Shown: positions 21,668 through 30,841, counted from the stretch's first letter. The stretch is DNA of 64,000 nucleotides from CAYYFX01 sp046330135 (GCA_046330135.1 JAXLTI010000005.1:566782-630781); one strand, 5' to 3'. Notes: generated from the letters alone by a model not told the origin. Numbers and translations: made by a program.

Positions 21668-21874
21668 TCAGACCTTCACCTTCGTCACGTTGCTGGCCTG
21701 GGGTCCCTTCGGTCCCTGCACGATCTCGAACGTGACCTTCTCTCCCTCGGCGAGTGTGCGGAAGCCTTCCATCTGGATCGCGGTGTGGTGGACGAAGACG
21801 TCGTCCCCCGCCTCCGGAGCAATGAACCCGAAGCCCTTCGAGTCGCTGAACCACTTCACGACGCCCTGCGGCAT
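21668..21874 (-). CDS. Cold-shock domain protein (CspA family)
   Basis: 68 aa, a single cold-shock domain. It starts MPQGVVKWF and carries RNP1 KGFGFI and RNP2 VFVHH, the nucleic-acid-binding faces of the OB fold, and closes with GPQASNVT. Such proteins melt mRNA structure and act as transcription antiterminators. ATG 21874 follows a GGGGG run on the minus strand. It is monocistronic, convergent with nadA and divergent from the alpha/beta hydrolase. The 5' leader may be long, since no gene lies upstream for 336 bp. Confidence 0.95.
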   Translation of the reverse strand: MPQGVVKWFSDSKGFGFIAPEAGDDVFVHHTAIQMEGFRTLAEGEKVTFEIVQGPKGPQASNVTKVKV

Positions 21875-22210
21875 GGTCGAACCCCCGTGGAGCTGGCTCT
21901 CGCTCCGGCGCCTCTGTGAGCACCGGAGCCTCGAACGGAGAAGCTGGCTGCCCGGAAACGCGCGAGGCCGCCGAGAAGAACCCGGCGGCCTTTCAGAACC
22001 ACGTGCGTGCGAGAGTGCGAGCGGACCGGACTGCCATCGCGCGAAAGTTACGCCGCCTCGGAACCCGAAGTCAAGCGGGTCGGTCGGCCGGCCGGGCGAC
22101 GGCCGCCAACGGGCCCAGGGACGGGTCCACGGGTTGACCGCACCCTGCCGTGGGAGCAACCTCCGCGCCGCGGGCGGCTCGGGCGCCGGGAGCCGCCCAG
22201 GGGAGCCGGA
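21875..22210. other. Intergenic region between divergent csp and alpha/beta hydrolase genes
   Basis: No gene of its own. It contains one clear hairpin at 21966-21990 (8-bp stem GGCCGCCG/CGGCGGCC, 9-nt loop) followed on the plus strand by TTTC. In the csp direction this would lie in the mRNA leader, where cold-shock genes often have structure. No convincing promoter was found on either strand. Confidence 0.4.
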
Positions 22211-23014
22211 ATGAACCGCTTGCGGACTCGGACCACGGCGGGCGTCACCGTCTACGCCGCCCTCGAAGGCGAGGGGAACGAGCCCCTCGTCCTCATCCAT
22301 GGATTCCCCTTCGACCACACGATGTGGGAGCCGCAGATCCGCGCGCTCCGGCGCGACGCGAAGATCCTCGCGCCCGATCTCCTCGGGCTCGGGCGCAGCG
22401 AGCTGCCCGCCCCGTTGCTCTCGCTGGACGATTACGCGGACGACATCCTCGCGTGGATGGACGAGGCAGGCATCCACCGCGCCACGATCGCCGGCCTCTC
22501 GATGGGCGGTTACATCGCGTTCGCCCTGTGGCGCCGCGCGCGTGAGCGTGTCGCGGCGCTCGCGCTTCTCGACACGAAGGCGGAGGCCGATGCCGAGGAC
22601 GGGAAGCGCGCCCGCCTCGAGACGCGCAAGGCGATCGGCTCGCGCGGCATGAGCGAGATCGTCGAGGGGATGCTGGAGAAGGCGCTCGGCAAGACCACGC
22701 GGCGCGCGCGCCTGGAGGTCGTCGAGAAGGTGCGCCGCATGATTCTCGCGACGTCGCCGGAAGGCGCGATGGCCGCCGTGGACGCGATGCGCGAGCGACC
22801 CGACAGCGTGCAGGACCTCGCCGGCATCGACGTGCCCGCGGTCGTGCTGGTGGGCGAGGACGACGAGCTCACGCCGCCGTCCTTCGCACGCACGATGGCC
22901 GAGCGCATTCCGAACGCGAAGCTCGTCACCATTCCCGGCGCCGGCCACGTCTCCTCGCTCGAGGCGCCGGACAAGGTCACCGCCGTGCTGCGCGAGCTCC
23001 TGCTGAGCCGCTGA
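22211..23014 (+). CDS. Alpha/beta hydrolase
   Basis: 267 aa, cytoplasmic (no signal peptide). The fold is shown by LVLIHGFPFDHTMW (oxyanion region), the nucleophile elbow GLSMGG, the acid in VGEDDELTPP and the catalytic His in GAGHVSSLE. The substrate is unknown; similar proteins include esterases, carboxylesterases of the BioH type and haloalkane-type hydrolases. ATG 22211 follows GGGGAGCC. It stands alone; the 343 bp downstream are filled by inverted and tandem repeats. Confidence 0.88.
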   Translation: MNRLRTRTTAGVTVYAALEGEGNEPLVLIHGFPFDHTMWEPQIRALRRDAKILAPDLLGLGRSELPAPLLSLDDYADDILAWMDEAGIHRATIAGLSMGGYIAFALWRRARERVAALALLDTKAEADAEDGKRARLETRKAIGSRGMSEIVEGMLEKALGKTTRRARLEVVEKVRRMILATSPEGAMAAVDAMRERPDSVQDLAGIDVPAVVLVGEDDELTPPSFARTMAERIPNAKLVTIPGAGHVSSLEAPDKVTAVLRELLLSR

Positions 23015-23074
23015 GCGACGCCGGATCTGCGCGCACGCCCCCCGGCGTGCCGCGCGTTGGCAGAGCGAGGCAAG

Positions 23075-23225
23075 CCCGCCCAGCTCGACCCTTCCTCCGA
23101 GGCGGCGTCACGAGCCGCGGCAGGCCTTCGGATGGCCGAACGCCTGCCGAGTGCCGAGGCCTAGGCCGGGGCAGGGATGCCCCGGCCGCGCCGTCCGCAG
23201 CGGAGGAAGGGTCGAGCTCGGCGGG
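23075..23225. repeat. Long inverted repeat enclosing two hairpins
   Basis: Arms 23075-23099 and 23201-23225 pair over 25 bp with one mismatch (perfect over the 18 bp at 23082-23099 and 23201-23218). Inside are a 13-bp stem with one mismatch (23119-23131/23136-23148, 4-nt loop) and a perfect 10-bp stem GGCCGGGGCA/TGCCCCGGCC (23164-23173/23178-23187, GGGA loop). The whole would fold as a closed multi-branch structure in RNA or a cruciform in DNA. It lies between convergent genes. Confidence 0.8.
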
Positions 23226-23335
23226 CGGGCGAACGCCCCCTGCGCGATCACCCCGAGCTCGGCGGGCGGGCGAACGCCCCCTGCGCGAACACCCCGAGCT
23301 CGGCGGGCGGGCGAACGCCCCCTGGGCGACCACGT
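23213..23335. repeat. Three tandem 41-bp direct repeats
   Basis: Copies start at 23213, 23254 and 23295, each opening CGAGCTCGGCGGGCGGGCGA. Copies 1 and 2 differ at one base; copy 3 differs at a few bases near its end. There are no spacers, so this is a minisatellite-like array rather than a CRISPR. The first copy overlaps the right arm of the inverted repeat. The array occupies the 3' flank of two convergent genes. Confidence 0.9.
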
Positions 23336-23357
23336 CGGCTCGCCGGGCTGGCGACGG

Positions 23358-25187
23358 TCAGCGGCGGAGTCTCGCGATGACGGCGCGGTGATCGGAGCCC
23401 CAGGCGGGGGCCACGTCGCAGCGGAGCACGCGTGCAGGCTCGCCGACGAAGATGGTGTCGATGCGGCGGACGGGCGCGGCGGACGGGAAGGTGGGGGCGG
23501 TGCGCGCGAGCTCGGGCGGGCCGGCGGCGTCGGTCCAGCCGGCGGCGCGGAGGATCGCGAAGCACGTCGAGGTCGGCTGCGCGTTGAAGTCCGCGAGGAG
23601 CACCGCGTCCGCGGAAGCGGGGAAGGACGCGGCGATCGCCTGCGCTTGGACGTCGCGGATGGCATCGTCCGGAGCCCGATGGTGCAGGTGCGTCGCCACG
23701 ATGCGCTGCGGCTCGCGGGCGTCCGCCGGACGCTCCAGCGCGACGACTCCGCGGGACAGCCGAAGCTCCGGCGGCGGCAGGCGCAGCCCCTGCACCCGGG
23801 CGACGGGTCCGCGCACGAAGACCGCGTTGCCCCAGTCGGTGGTCACGGTCGGCGCGGGCGTTCCGGTGAGGCCGAGCTGCTCGCGCGCGAGCTCGTAGAG
23901 ATCGGCGCAGCCGTTGATGACCCACCCGCGGCTCACTTCCTGCAGCGCCACGACGTCCGGGTGGACGGCGGCGAGGTAGCGCATCATGCGGTCGAAGGCC
24001 CAGCCGCCACGCTCGTCGAAGCCTGCGTGCAGATTGAACGTCACGACGACGGCAACGTCGGGATCTGTCGCGGACGCAGGCCTCGTGGGCACGCCGCGCG
24101 CGAGCGGAAGGAGCGCGAGCGCGAGGCCTGCGAGCGCAGTGCGCAGACCCGGCGCGCCGGCGGCGGGCGCGGGACGTCGATTCCCCGCCGCCGCGACCAG
24201 GAGCGCCGCCACGGCCACGAGCTTGCCCGTCGTCCGACCTTCAGGCAGCCCGACGTCGTAGCCCGCGTAGTGGAGGAACAGGAGCGCGAGGAGGAGGACG
24301 GCCCCGGCGCCCATGGCCGCGCTCCGCGCTCCGAGCCGTGAGACGCCGTCGGCCTCGGGCTCGAGCGCCCGGATCAGGAGGAGCGCTGCGGCCACCTGGG
24401 CGAGGACGAGGAGCGGCGCCGCCATGGGGCTGACGACCTCCGCGCGGAAGATGGCGGGGATGAGGAAAGCGGAGGCGAGGACGGGGAGTGCCGCGCCCCG
24501 AGCGAAGCTCGCACGCGCGAGACGGGGCCCGAGGGACACGGCGATCGCGAGCCCGAGGACGCAGAGGGCGCCCGACACGCACGTGGGCAACGCAGTCCGT
24601 GCGGAGAGCCGGGCGACGTTCCCCAGCAGCTCGAGCTGCAGAAGGAGGAACGGGCCCCACGCGAGGAAGCCGATCGGCGCGGGGGCCCGCGCGTCGTCCG
24701 TTTCCCGTCGGGCGAGAACCAGCGCCATGATCGCGGCGCCCACCAGCACTCCGGTCACGAGATCCGAGGGAGCGCCGCCCCAGTGGAGGTCGCGCGTGCC
24801 GAAGAGCGCGTGCAACGAAACGTCGAGCGCGGCGCCGACGAGGAAGCCGGCGGCACGGTCCGGTCCCGGGGCCGCGAGGAACGCGAGGAAAGCCACGACG
24901 CCGGCCGCCGCGATCAGGAGCGAGCCGGCGGGGTCGCCCTTCCAGAGCTGCAGCGCGGCGCGCGTCACGAGCATGGCGACGGCCGCGCCGCGAAAAGCGC
25001 CCGGACGCCGCACGAGAAAGGGGACCAGGAAGCCCGTCGCGAAGAGCGCGAAGGCGACCTCGCCGAGCGTGATCGAAGAGAGACCGAAGCGGTCCTTCAG
25101 AACGTAGACGAGCAGAGGGAAGAAGGCGCGCAGCGCCTGGAGTCCGAAGAGCGTGGCCAGGGTCGTCGCGAGGCGACCCCACTTCAC
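23358..25187 (-). CDS. Polytopic membrane protein fused to an endonuclease/exonuclease/phosphatase domain
   Basis: 609 aa from a GTG at 25187 with GGGAGGA upstream, overlapping the acyl-CoA synthetase stop (GTGA). Residues 1 to ~330 are a chain of hydrophobic helices (about nine to ten), starting MKWGRLATTLATLFGLQALR. From ~345 an EEP/DNase I-like domain follows: VVTFNLHAGFDE, VVALQEVSRGW, ATHLHH, LLADFNAQP and GSDHRAV carry the metal-binding and catalytic Asn, Glu, His and Asp of the family. Substrates in this superfamily range from DNA to phospholipids and phosphoinositides. The membrane tether favours a lipid or periplasmic substrate (inference). Confidence 0.85.
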   Translation of the reverse strand: MKWGRLATTLATLFGLQALRAFFPLLVYVLKDRFGLSSITLGEVAFALFATGFLVPFLVRRPGAFRGAAVAMLVTRAALQLWKGDPAGSLLIAAAGVVAFLAFLAAPGPDRAAGFLVGAALDVSLHALFGTRDLHWGGAPSDLVTGVLVGAAIMALVLARRETDDARAPAPIGFLAWGPFLLLQLELLGNVARLSARTALPTCVSGALCVLGLAIAVSLGPRLARASFARGAALPVLASAFLIPAIFRAEVVSPMAAPLLVLAQVAAALLLIRALEPEADGVSRLGARSAAMGAGAVLLLALLFLHYAGYDVGLPEGRTTGKLVAVAALLVAAAGNRRPAPAAGAPGLRTALAGLALALLPLARGVPTRPASATDPDVAVVVTFNLHAGFDERGGWAFDRMMRYLAAVHPDVVALQEVSRGWVINGCADLYELAREQLGLTGTPAPTVTTDWGNAVFVRGPVARVQGLRLPPPELRLSRGVVALERPADAREPQRIVATHLHHRAPDDAIRDVQAQAIAASFPASADAVLLADFNAQPTSTCFAILRAAGWTDAAGPPELARTAPTFPSAAPVRRIDTIFVGEPARVLRCDVAPAWGSDHRAVIARLRR

Positions 25188-27655
25188 GTCGACGTCCTCC
25201 CGCCGGCCTTGCCGCTGCCGCCCCCACCAGCGCCGGCCCGCGCGTCCGCGCCGCCGCCGGCCGGCCGGCCCGCGCTCGCGCCCGCGAAGTACTTCGCGAG
25301 CATCGCGAGCGCGCGGTCGGCCGAGCGGAAGGTGGGGATGCCTCCCGCCTCGAGCGCTTCGGCGAACGGCGTGTACCGCGAGCCCGCGTCCACGACGGCC
25401 ACCCACGGCTTCTTCGTCGCGCCGAAGAGGCGCACGAGCCGGCTCGCCACGGAGTCCGCGTGCGCCACGTCCTCGTCGTGGCCGGCGCCTTTCGCCAGGG
25501 TCTGAAGCGCCGGCGTCATCGGCACGCAGCCCACGATGCCTGCGTCCACGTTCGGGTCCTCCAGAACGGCGCGCGCAGCGTCGGCGAAGGCCGCGTCGCC
25601 GAGGATCGGCGTGACGTCCAGCGGATCGTGCACGTCCACGATCTGGTCGAGCTTCGCCTCGCGCAGGATCGCGCCGAGCCGCTCCCGCGTGATGTCGCCG
25701 AACGAGGCCAGCTCGAAAGGTCCCACGTTGTCCGCGATGGCGACGCACTCGAAGCCGGCGTTGGAGATCGCGCCGAGCCGGCGGCCGGCCCGCTTCCGAC
25801 CCTCCAGGCGCGCGGCCAGCCGAACGAGGTCCACGAAGTCGTCCAGCTCCTCGGCGACGAGAACGCCCGCCGCCTCCGCCAGCTCCCGCGCGACCACGTA
25901 GTCTCCGGCGACCGCAGCGGTGTGCGACGCGCTGGCGCGCGCTCCGGTGGGCGTGCGGCCCGCGCGATAGAGGATGACCGTGCGCCCCGACGCCACGATG
26001 CGCGAGGCGGCCTCGAGCCAGCGCGCGCCGTCGCCCTCGCGGAAGCCTTCCACGTAGCACGCGAACACCCGAATCTCGGGATCGTCCGCGAGATGGGTGA
26101 GGTAGTCGCCCACCGTGAGGTCCACCTGATTGCCGATCGACACGAGGTACTTGGGATCGAGCCCCTGGAACGACGACAGCTTCGCGACGAGGAAGGCCCC
26201 GCTCTGCGAGAGCACGGCGATCGGTGAAGGCCGCGCCGGCTTCAACGTGATGTGGGTGCTCGCCGGCAGCGCCGCACCGCTCTTCTGCGCATCGCTCTTC
26301 CGCGAATCGCTCGCCTTCGCGTCGCCGGCCTTCGGGAACGGGACCTTCGATTCCGGCAGGAAGAGCGTGTTGTAGCGGCCGGGAACGGACCGGATGCCGA
26401 GGCAGTTGCCGCCGTTCACGAGGGGTCCCTTCCACGGCGTCGCGCGCGAGGCGCGCAGGGCACGGCGCACCGCCGCGGCGGCCGCCTCCGTGCCCTCGCG
26501 CTCGCCGAGGCCGCCGGGGATCACGAGGACGCTCTCGGCCTTCCGCTGCTCGATGACCGTCTGCAGGATGCCGGGGACCTGCGCGGCCGAGACCGCGAGC
26601 ACGAGCAGATCCACCGTGCCCGGCAACGACGCGACGTCGCCGACGCAGCGGCACCCGTCGAGAAGGTCGCGCCCGGGCTTCACCACGAAGAGCCGCTCGG
26701 GATCGAAGCCCGCGCGGAGCGTGTTCTCGAGGATGATGCGTCCGGGGTTCCGCCCGTCCGAGACGCCGACGACGGCGAAGGTCCGCGGCGAAAGGAGATG
26801 CTGCAGCTTCTCGAGGGGACGCGCCGGCTCGGCGGCTTCGGGCGGGGTGCCGAGCCGCACGAGGACGTCGAGCGCCATCGGTCCCGAGTCCGCCAGCGCG
26901 AGGGGGTTGATCTCCAGCTCGGCGAAGGGGGCAGGGACGAGGCGGGGCGCGGCGTCGAGGAGTCGGCGGACGATCGCCTCGAGCGCGGCCGCCGGAACGC
27001 GCGGCGGCTGCCCGCGATGCGACCCGGTGGCGAGCGAAGTGGGTGTCTTCGCCGCGAGGATCGACGCGATGCGCTCGCTCGCGGTCAGCGCGGGCGAGAA
27101 CACCGCCACGCCCTTCCCCGGCGCGAGGTCCCGCGCGAGCGCTTCGGCGCGTGTTCCGCCGCACGCGAGCGTGACGACCACGCCGAAGTCCGGCGTCCAG
27201 CGCAGTCCCACGAGAAGCTCGCCGCCGAGCGAGGGGTCGTAGGCGACAAGCTCGGCCAGCATCCAGCCCGTGATTTCGGCGGCGGGGATGCGCGCGGCCA
27301 TCGCGTCCACCGCGGCGACGACCGCGGCCCGTGTCTTCGGGACGATGGCGACCCCACCGACCTCGGTCTTGTGGAGGATCGTGGCGGAGACGACCTTCAC
27401 GACGATCCGGTTCCCCGGGAAGGCGTCGAGGTCCACGGCAGCGGCTTCGCGCGCGTCCCGCACGAGCCGCCACGCGGGGACGGGGAGGCCGAGCGCCTGG
27501 AGAAGGTCGTATCCTTCCGGCTCGAGGAGATGGGTTCGGCCCTCCGCGCGGGCCTGCGCGGCGAGCGCCTCGAGGGATCTTTCGGGGAGCGTGCGGGTTC
27601 CCGTCGCCACGTTGCGCGGCTCCTTCGGGAGCGTGTGTCGTTCTCCCGGATGCAT
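25184..27655 (-). CDS. NDP-forming acyl-CoA synthetase (acetate-CoA ligase, ADP-forming type)
   Basis: 823 aa. It interconverts acyl-CoA, ADP and phosphate with acid, CoA and ATP. An ATP-grasp part comes first (KVVSATILHKTEVGGVAI, ELEINPLAL), then at ~300 a CoA-binding Rossmann part (FAVVGVSDGRNPGRIILENT), then succinyl-CoA-ligase-like domains with the phospho-His in ASASHTAAVAGDY. This order is reversed relative to the PatZ-type chain (CoA-binding first) as I know it. A Lys/Ser/Ala-rich insert lies near residue 450. The start is only 30 bp from the divergent beta-helix gene, so a later start (for example the Val before ATGTRTLPER) is possible. Confidence 0.9.
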   Translation of the reverse strand: MHPGERHTLPKEPRNVATGTRTLPERSLEALAAQARAEGRTHLLEPEGYDLLQALGLPVPAWRLVRDAREAAAVDLDAFPGNRIVVKVVSATILHKTEVGGVAIVPKTRAAVVAAVDAMAARIPAAEITGWMLAELVAYDPSLGGELLVGLRWTPDFGVVVTLACGGTRAEALARDLAPGKGVAVFSPALTASERIASILAAKTPTSLATGSHRGQPPRVPAAALEAIVRRLLDAAPRLVPAPFAELEINPLALADSGPMALDVLVRLGTPPEAAEPARPLEKLQHLLSPRTFAVVGVSDGRNPGRIILENTLRAGFDPERLFVVKPGRDLLDGCRCVGDVASLPGTVDLLVLAVSAAQVPGILQTVIEQRKAESVLVIPGGLGEREGTEAAAAAVRRALRASRATPWKGPLVNGGNCLGIRSVPGRYNTLFLPESKVPFPKAGDAKASDSRKSDAQKSGAALPASTHITLKPARPSPIAVLSQSGAFLVAKLSSFQGLDPKYLVSIGNQVDLTVGDYLTHLADDPEIRVFACYVEGFREGDGARWLEAASRIVASGRTVILYRAGRTPTGARASASHTAAVAGDYVVARELAEAAGVLVAEELDDFVDLVRLAARLEGRKRAGRRLGAISNAGFECVAIADNVGPFELASFGDITRERLGAILREAKLDQIVDVHDPLDVTPILGDAAFADAARAVLEDPNVDAGIVGCVPMTPALQTLAKGAGHDEDVAHADSVASRLVRLFGATKKPWVAVVDAGSRYTPFAEALEAGGIPTFRSADRALAMLAKYFAGASAGRPAGGGADARAGAGGGGSGKAGGRTST

Positions 27656-27685
27656 GATAATCCGCGCTTCCGAAGAGGAGGAGTG

Positions 27686-28996
27686 ATGATCCTGTCGGCC
27701 GCTCTTCTCCTGATCGCCGCCCAGGCTCTGCTGCTCGCTTCCCAGCCGGTCCCGCTCGCTTCTCCGCCGGCGCCTCCGCCCGCGTCGTCACGTCACGAGA
27801 TCATCGTGGAGCCGGGAAGGCTCCGCGAAGCCGAGCAGGCGCTCGCCGCGGGCGCCGACGGCTTGCGCGTCGTCTTTCGCCCCGGCGAGTACTCCCTGGA
27901 GCCGGACCCTTACGACGACACCGAGTGCGGCAACTGCGAAGAGGAGGCCACGCCGGTCCACACCACGTGCGGCATCCTCGTCCGCGGCCGCGGGATCTCG
28001 ATCGAAGGCTCGGGCGCGCCCGAGTCCGTCGTGCTGCGGACCGGCGCGGGGTACGGAATCCTCTTCGAGGACTGCGAGGCGTGCTCCCTGCGCTCGGTGA
28101 CCGTGACGGGCGGCGTGCGGGACTCCAGCGCCGACGCCACGGATGCCGCGGTCGTGGCGAAGCGATCTCGCGTGGTCATCGAGGGCTGCGTGCTCAGCGA
28201 CAACCTCGGGGACTCCACGGTCGTGCGGCGAACGGTCGTGGGCATCGCGGGCATCGCAGGGCGCCGCGGATCGCAGCTCGAAGTACGGAAGAACCGGATT
28301 CTCCGCAACTCCTGGGACGGGATCGCGCTCTACCGCGGGGCGCACGCGGTCATCGAGGACAACCGCATCGACGGCGTGGACCTCGCGCGCGGGGACGACA
28401 TCGGCGGCGGGCGCGGAGTCGGCATCGGCATCACGTGGGACGCGCGCGCGGACATCCGGCGCAACTTCGTCACGCGCTACTGGAAGGGGATCGGCGTCTT
28501 CGTGGACGCCGACGCCACGGTCCAGGAGAACGTGGTGCAGGACGTGGCCGCGTGGGGGATCTGTCTCTGGGACGCCGGCAAAGGCAAGCCCTCCGCCCGC
28601 ATCCAGCGCAACGTGGTCAGCGACACGGGGGCGTTCGGGATCGGGATCACGCGCGACGCCACCGGCGGCGACCCCGGATCCTGCAGCGACAACGTCGTGC
28701 GGCGGACGGGGCAGAACCCCAAGTACGACGACCCGGGCTACTACGGCCCTCAGCGCCCGATCGCCCTCATGGGGTCGGTCCCGGGGTTCAACCTCAGCGC
28801 CAACCTGCTCTTCGAGAACCGTCGGGCCGCCTACGTGAAGGGCGACACGGATCTCGCGGCGGCGGAGTTCTTCGCGAAGGCGATCCCGCTGGCCCGGGCG
28901 CTGGAGAAGCACCCGGCGCTGGGGGACGCTCGAGCCCTTCGGGAGTTGATCGCGGGCCCGCCGGCTGGGGCGATCTCGGACAGCCTGCCGCATTGA
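27686..28996 (+). CDS. Secreted right-handed beta-helix protein
   Basis: 436 aa with a signal peptide (MILSAALLLIAAQALLLASQ) and an AGGAGG ribosome site. The body is a parallel beta-helix with coils such as VVIEGCVLSDN, LEVRKNRILRNSWDGIALY, AVIEDNRIDGV, DIRRNFVTRYWKGIGVF and ARIQRNVVSDTGAFGIGI, as in pectate lyase or NosD/CASH proteins. A Cys pair (CGNCEE) sits near the start. It has no FlgD-like tail. It probably binds or cleaves a polysaccharide outside the cytoplasm; no catalytic residue was assigned. Confidence 0.85.
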   Translation: MILSAALLLIAAQALLLASQPVPLASPPAPPPASSRHEIIVEPGRLREAEQALAAGADGLRVVFRPGEYSLEPDPYDDTECGNCEEEATPVHTTCGILVRGRGISIEGSGAPESVVLRTGAGYGILFEDCEACSLRSVTVTGGVRDSSADATDAAVVAKRSRVVIEGCVLSDNLGDSTVVRRTVVGIAGIAGRRGSQLEVRKNRILRNSWDGIALYRGAHAVIEDNRIDGVDLARGDDIGGGRGVGIGITWDARADIRRNFVTRYWKGIGVFVDADATVQENVVQDVAAWGICLWDAGKGKPSARIQRNVVSDTGAFGIGITRDATGGDPGSCSDNVVRRTGQNPKYDDPGYYGPQRPIALMGSVPGFNLSANLLFENRRAAYVKGDTDLAAAEFFAKAIPLARALEKHPALGDARALRELIAGPPAGAISDSLPH

Positions 28997-29072
28997 GCTC
29001 GCCGGGGCCCGCGACCACCCGCTCCCCGCTGGCTCCGCAGGCGCTCGCGGCCCGGGCAGGGAGCAGCGCCGG

Positions 29073-29639
29073 TCACCGGCCGGAGCGATAGCGGGCTTTC
29101 ACGCGGCCCCAGCTCGGCGATGCGACCGCCGTGGTTCGAACCGAGAACGTCCCGACGAGAGCCGGCGCGTGGTCCACACACGAGGAGTAGGCCAGGACGA
29201 GGTGGGTTGCGCTCCCCACATTGATCCAACCGCTTGCCGGCGTGAATCCGGCAATGGGGATGTCACCTTCGATCGCGAACGCGGCCGCGGCGCCGCCGCA
29301 CCATGAGATGCAACGCAGCCAGAGGTACAGCAACAGTGGTTCGTCCCCGGACGAGCCGACGTTCTGATCCGGGTCCGCTGCGCTTCCACTGAGGGTCCAG
29401 CCGTACGGATACGGCGACTCGCTGTTCGAGCACGAATCGAAGGCGGTCCAGCCATCGCTGTGGCAGGGGGGGCCCAGAGTGCTGTAGCCAGTCCACGCGT
29501 TCGGCCACAGGCTCGGCACCGGAGAACAGCAGTCCATGGTGACGTTCCCGTACAGGGAATCCGGCTCGAAGCACAACTCCGCGGCCGAGGCACTGGCCGC
29601 GAAAAGGACTGCGCCGAGCTGCCAGGCAAGGCTGCGCAC
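29073..29639 (-). CDS. Small Cys-rich secreted protein with SWGR...YR tail
   Basis: 188 aa from a GTG at 29639 with GGAGG six bases upstream. A signal peptide (to ~ASASA) precedes a mature domain with several Cys, Trp and Gly residues, probably a disulfide-bonded beta-sandwich. No family recognised. The last residues, SWGRVKARYRSGR, closely resemble the end of the unrelated secreted protein at 49752-50399. Monocistronic, convergent with the beta-helix gene. Confidence 0.7.
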   Translation of the reverse strand: MRSLAWQLGAVLFAASASAAELCFEPDSLYGNVTMDCCSPVPSLWPNAWTGYSTLGPPCHSDGWTAFDSCSNSESPYPYGWTLSGSAADPDQNVGSSGDEPLLLYLWLRCISWCGGAAAAFAIEGDIPIAGFTPASGWINVGSATHLVLAYSSCVDHAPALVGTFSVRTTAVASPSWGRVKARYRSGR

Positions 29640-29815
29640 GCTGCCTCCGTCCTTGCGGGTTCGCGGGCCCGTCGAAACCCTTCGGTTCGCGTGACCGTCC
29701 CATCACCTTACTCCTGTCGGAGCCGGCCCACACCGGTGGCGGGTCGGGGCCGCCGGAAGCCCCGGTCGGCCTTGGGTCCACGTCCCTTTGCCTTGCCGGC
29801 CCCCCCGGAAGGGGC

Positions 29816-29863
29816 TTGACACGGCCCGCCGGATGATCTATTCATATATCGACATTGATCGAT
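29816..29863 (+). promoter_or_regulatory. Promoter and palindromic operator of the ArsR-methyltransferase/ahcY operon
   Basis: TTGACA (29816-29821), 17 bp, TATTCA (29839-29844): a strong sigma70-like promoter in an otherwise GC-rich region. Immediately downstream an AT-rich palindrome, ATCGA-6 nt-TCGAT (29848-29863), covers the expected transcription start. This is where an ArsR-type autorepressor would bind. The assignment to the encoded regulator is inferred. Confidence 0.65.
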
Positions 29864-29872
29864 GGAGCGTCC

Positions 29873-30841
29873 ATGGAAGAGCTTCTCCGCCCCCTCCGAG
29901 CCTCGGCTGACCCGAATCGCCTGCGGATCCTCCGGATCCTGGCGGCGGGCCCGTTCAACGTGGCGGAGCTGACCGAGATCCTCGACGTGGGGCAGTCCAC
30001 GGTCTCGCGTCACCTCAAGATCCTCGCGGACGCCGGGCTCGTGCAGGCGCGGCGCAGCGGCACGTGGGCCTGGTACTCGCTCCATCCCGCGGCGGAGGGG
30101 TTCGCCGGACGGCTCCTCGCGCTGCTCGCGGAAGACACGGGCGCGGACGGGGATCGCGCCGCGATCCGCGAGGTCGTGGACCGGCGACGGCGCGCCACGT
30201 CGGCGTTCTTCCGACGCACGGCGTCGGTGTGGGACGCGCTTCGCGAGAGCACGCTCGGGCCATCCACACACCTCGGACAGCTCGTGGGCGCGGTTCGGCC
30301 CGGCGGCACCGTCGTGGACCTGGGCACGGGCACGGGCGTTCTCCTCGAGAAGCTCGCGCCCCGCTCGCAGCGTCTGATCGGCGTGGACGCGTCGCCGGAG
30401 ATGCTGGACGTGGCGCGCCGGCACGTGGAGGCCGCGAAGCTCTCGCACGTGGAGCTGCGCCTCGGCGCGCTGGAGCACCTGCCGCTCTCGGACGGCGAGG
30501 CCGACACGATGGTCGCGAACATGGTGCTGCACCACGTGGCGAACCCGCCGGAGGTCCTCCGCGAGATCCGTCGCGGGCTGAAGCCGCAGGGCCGGCTGGT
30601 CGTGGCCGATCTCGAGGAGCACGCGGCGGAGTCCTTCTGGCAGACCCTCGGCGCGCAGTGGCCGGGCTTCCGGCACGAAGACGTCGCGCGCTGGCTGGAC
30701 GCGGCGGGCTTCGTCGACGTTCGCTTCGGCGCCTCAGCGCCGTCCGCCGCGCCCATGGCCGACGCCGAGCCGCCCGCGTTCCCGCACACGAAAGCCGTTG
30801 CCCGTCCGGACGTTTTCCTTCTCGAAGCCACCCGAGCATGA
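29873..30841 (+). CDS. ArsR-type regulator fused to a SAM-dependent methyltransferase domain (SahR-like)
   Basis: 322 aa; ATG 29873 with GGAG five bases upstream is preferred to TTG 29855, which lies in the operator. Residues 1-90 form a winged helix (LRPLRASADPNRLRILRIL, STVSRHLKILADAGLV). Residues ~140-300 are a class I methyltransferase fold with motif I VVDLGTGTG, an acidic loop GVDAS and VLHHVANP. In proteobacteria, SahR is an ArsR-family protein that senses S-adenosylhomocysteine and represses methionine-cycle genes including ahcY. The fused domain and the directly following ahcY gene support that role here. Metal-binding Cys of true ArsR are absent. Confidence 0.87.
   Translation: MEELLRPLRASADPNRLRILRILAAGPFNVAELTEILDVGQSTVSRHLKILADAGLVQARRSGTWAWYSLHPAAEGFAGRLLALLAEDTGADGDRAAIREVVDRRRRATSAFFRRTASVWDALRESTLGPSTHLGQLVGAVRPGGTVVDLGTGTGVLLEKLAPRSQRLIGVDASPEMLDVARRHVEAAKLSHVELRLGALEHLPLSDGEADTMVANMVLHHVANPPEVLREIRRGLKPQGRLVVADLEEHAAESFWQTLGAQWPGFRHEDVARWLDAAGFVDVRFGASAPSAAPMADAEPPAFPHTKAVARPDVFLLEATRA

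Noticed and set aside
23213..23335. Possible CRISPR array
   Set aside because: The 41-bp units are directly adjacent with no spacers, and no cas genes are in the window.
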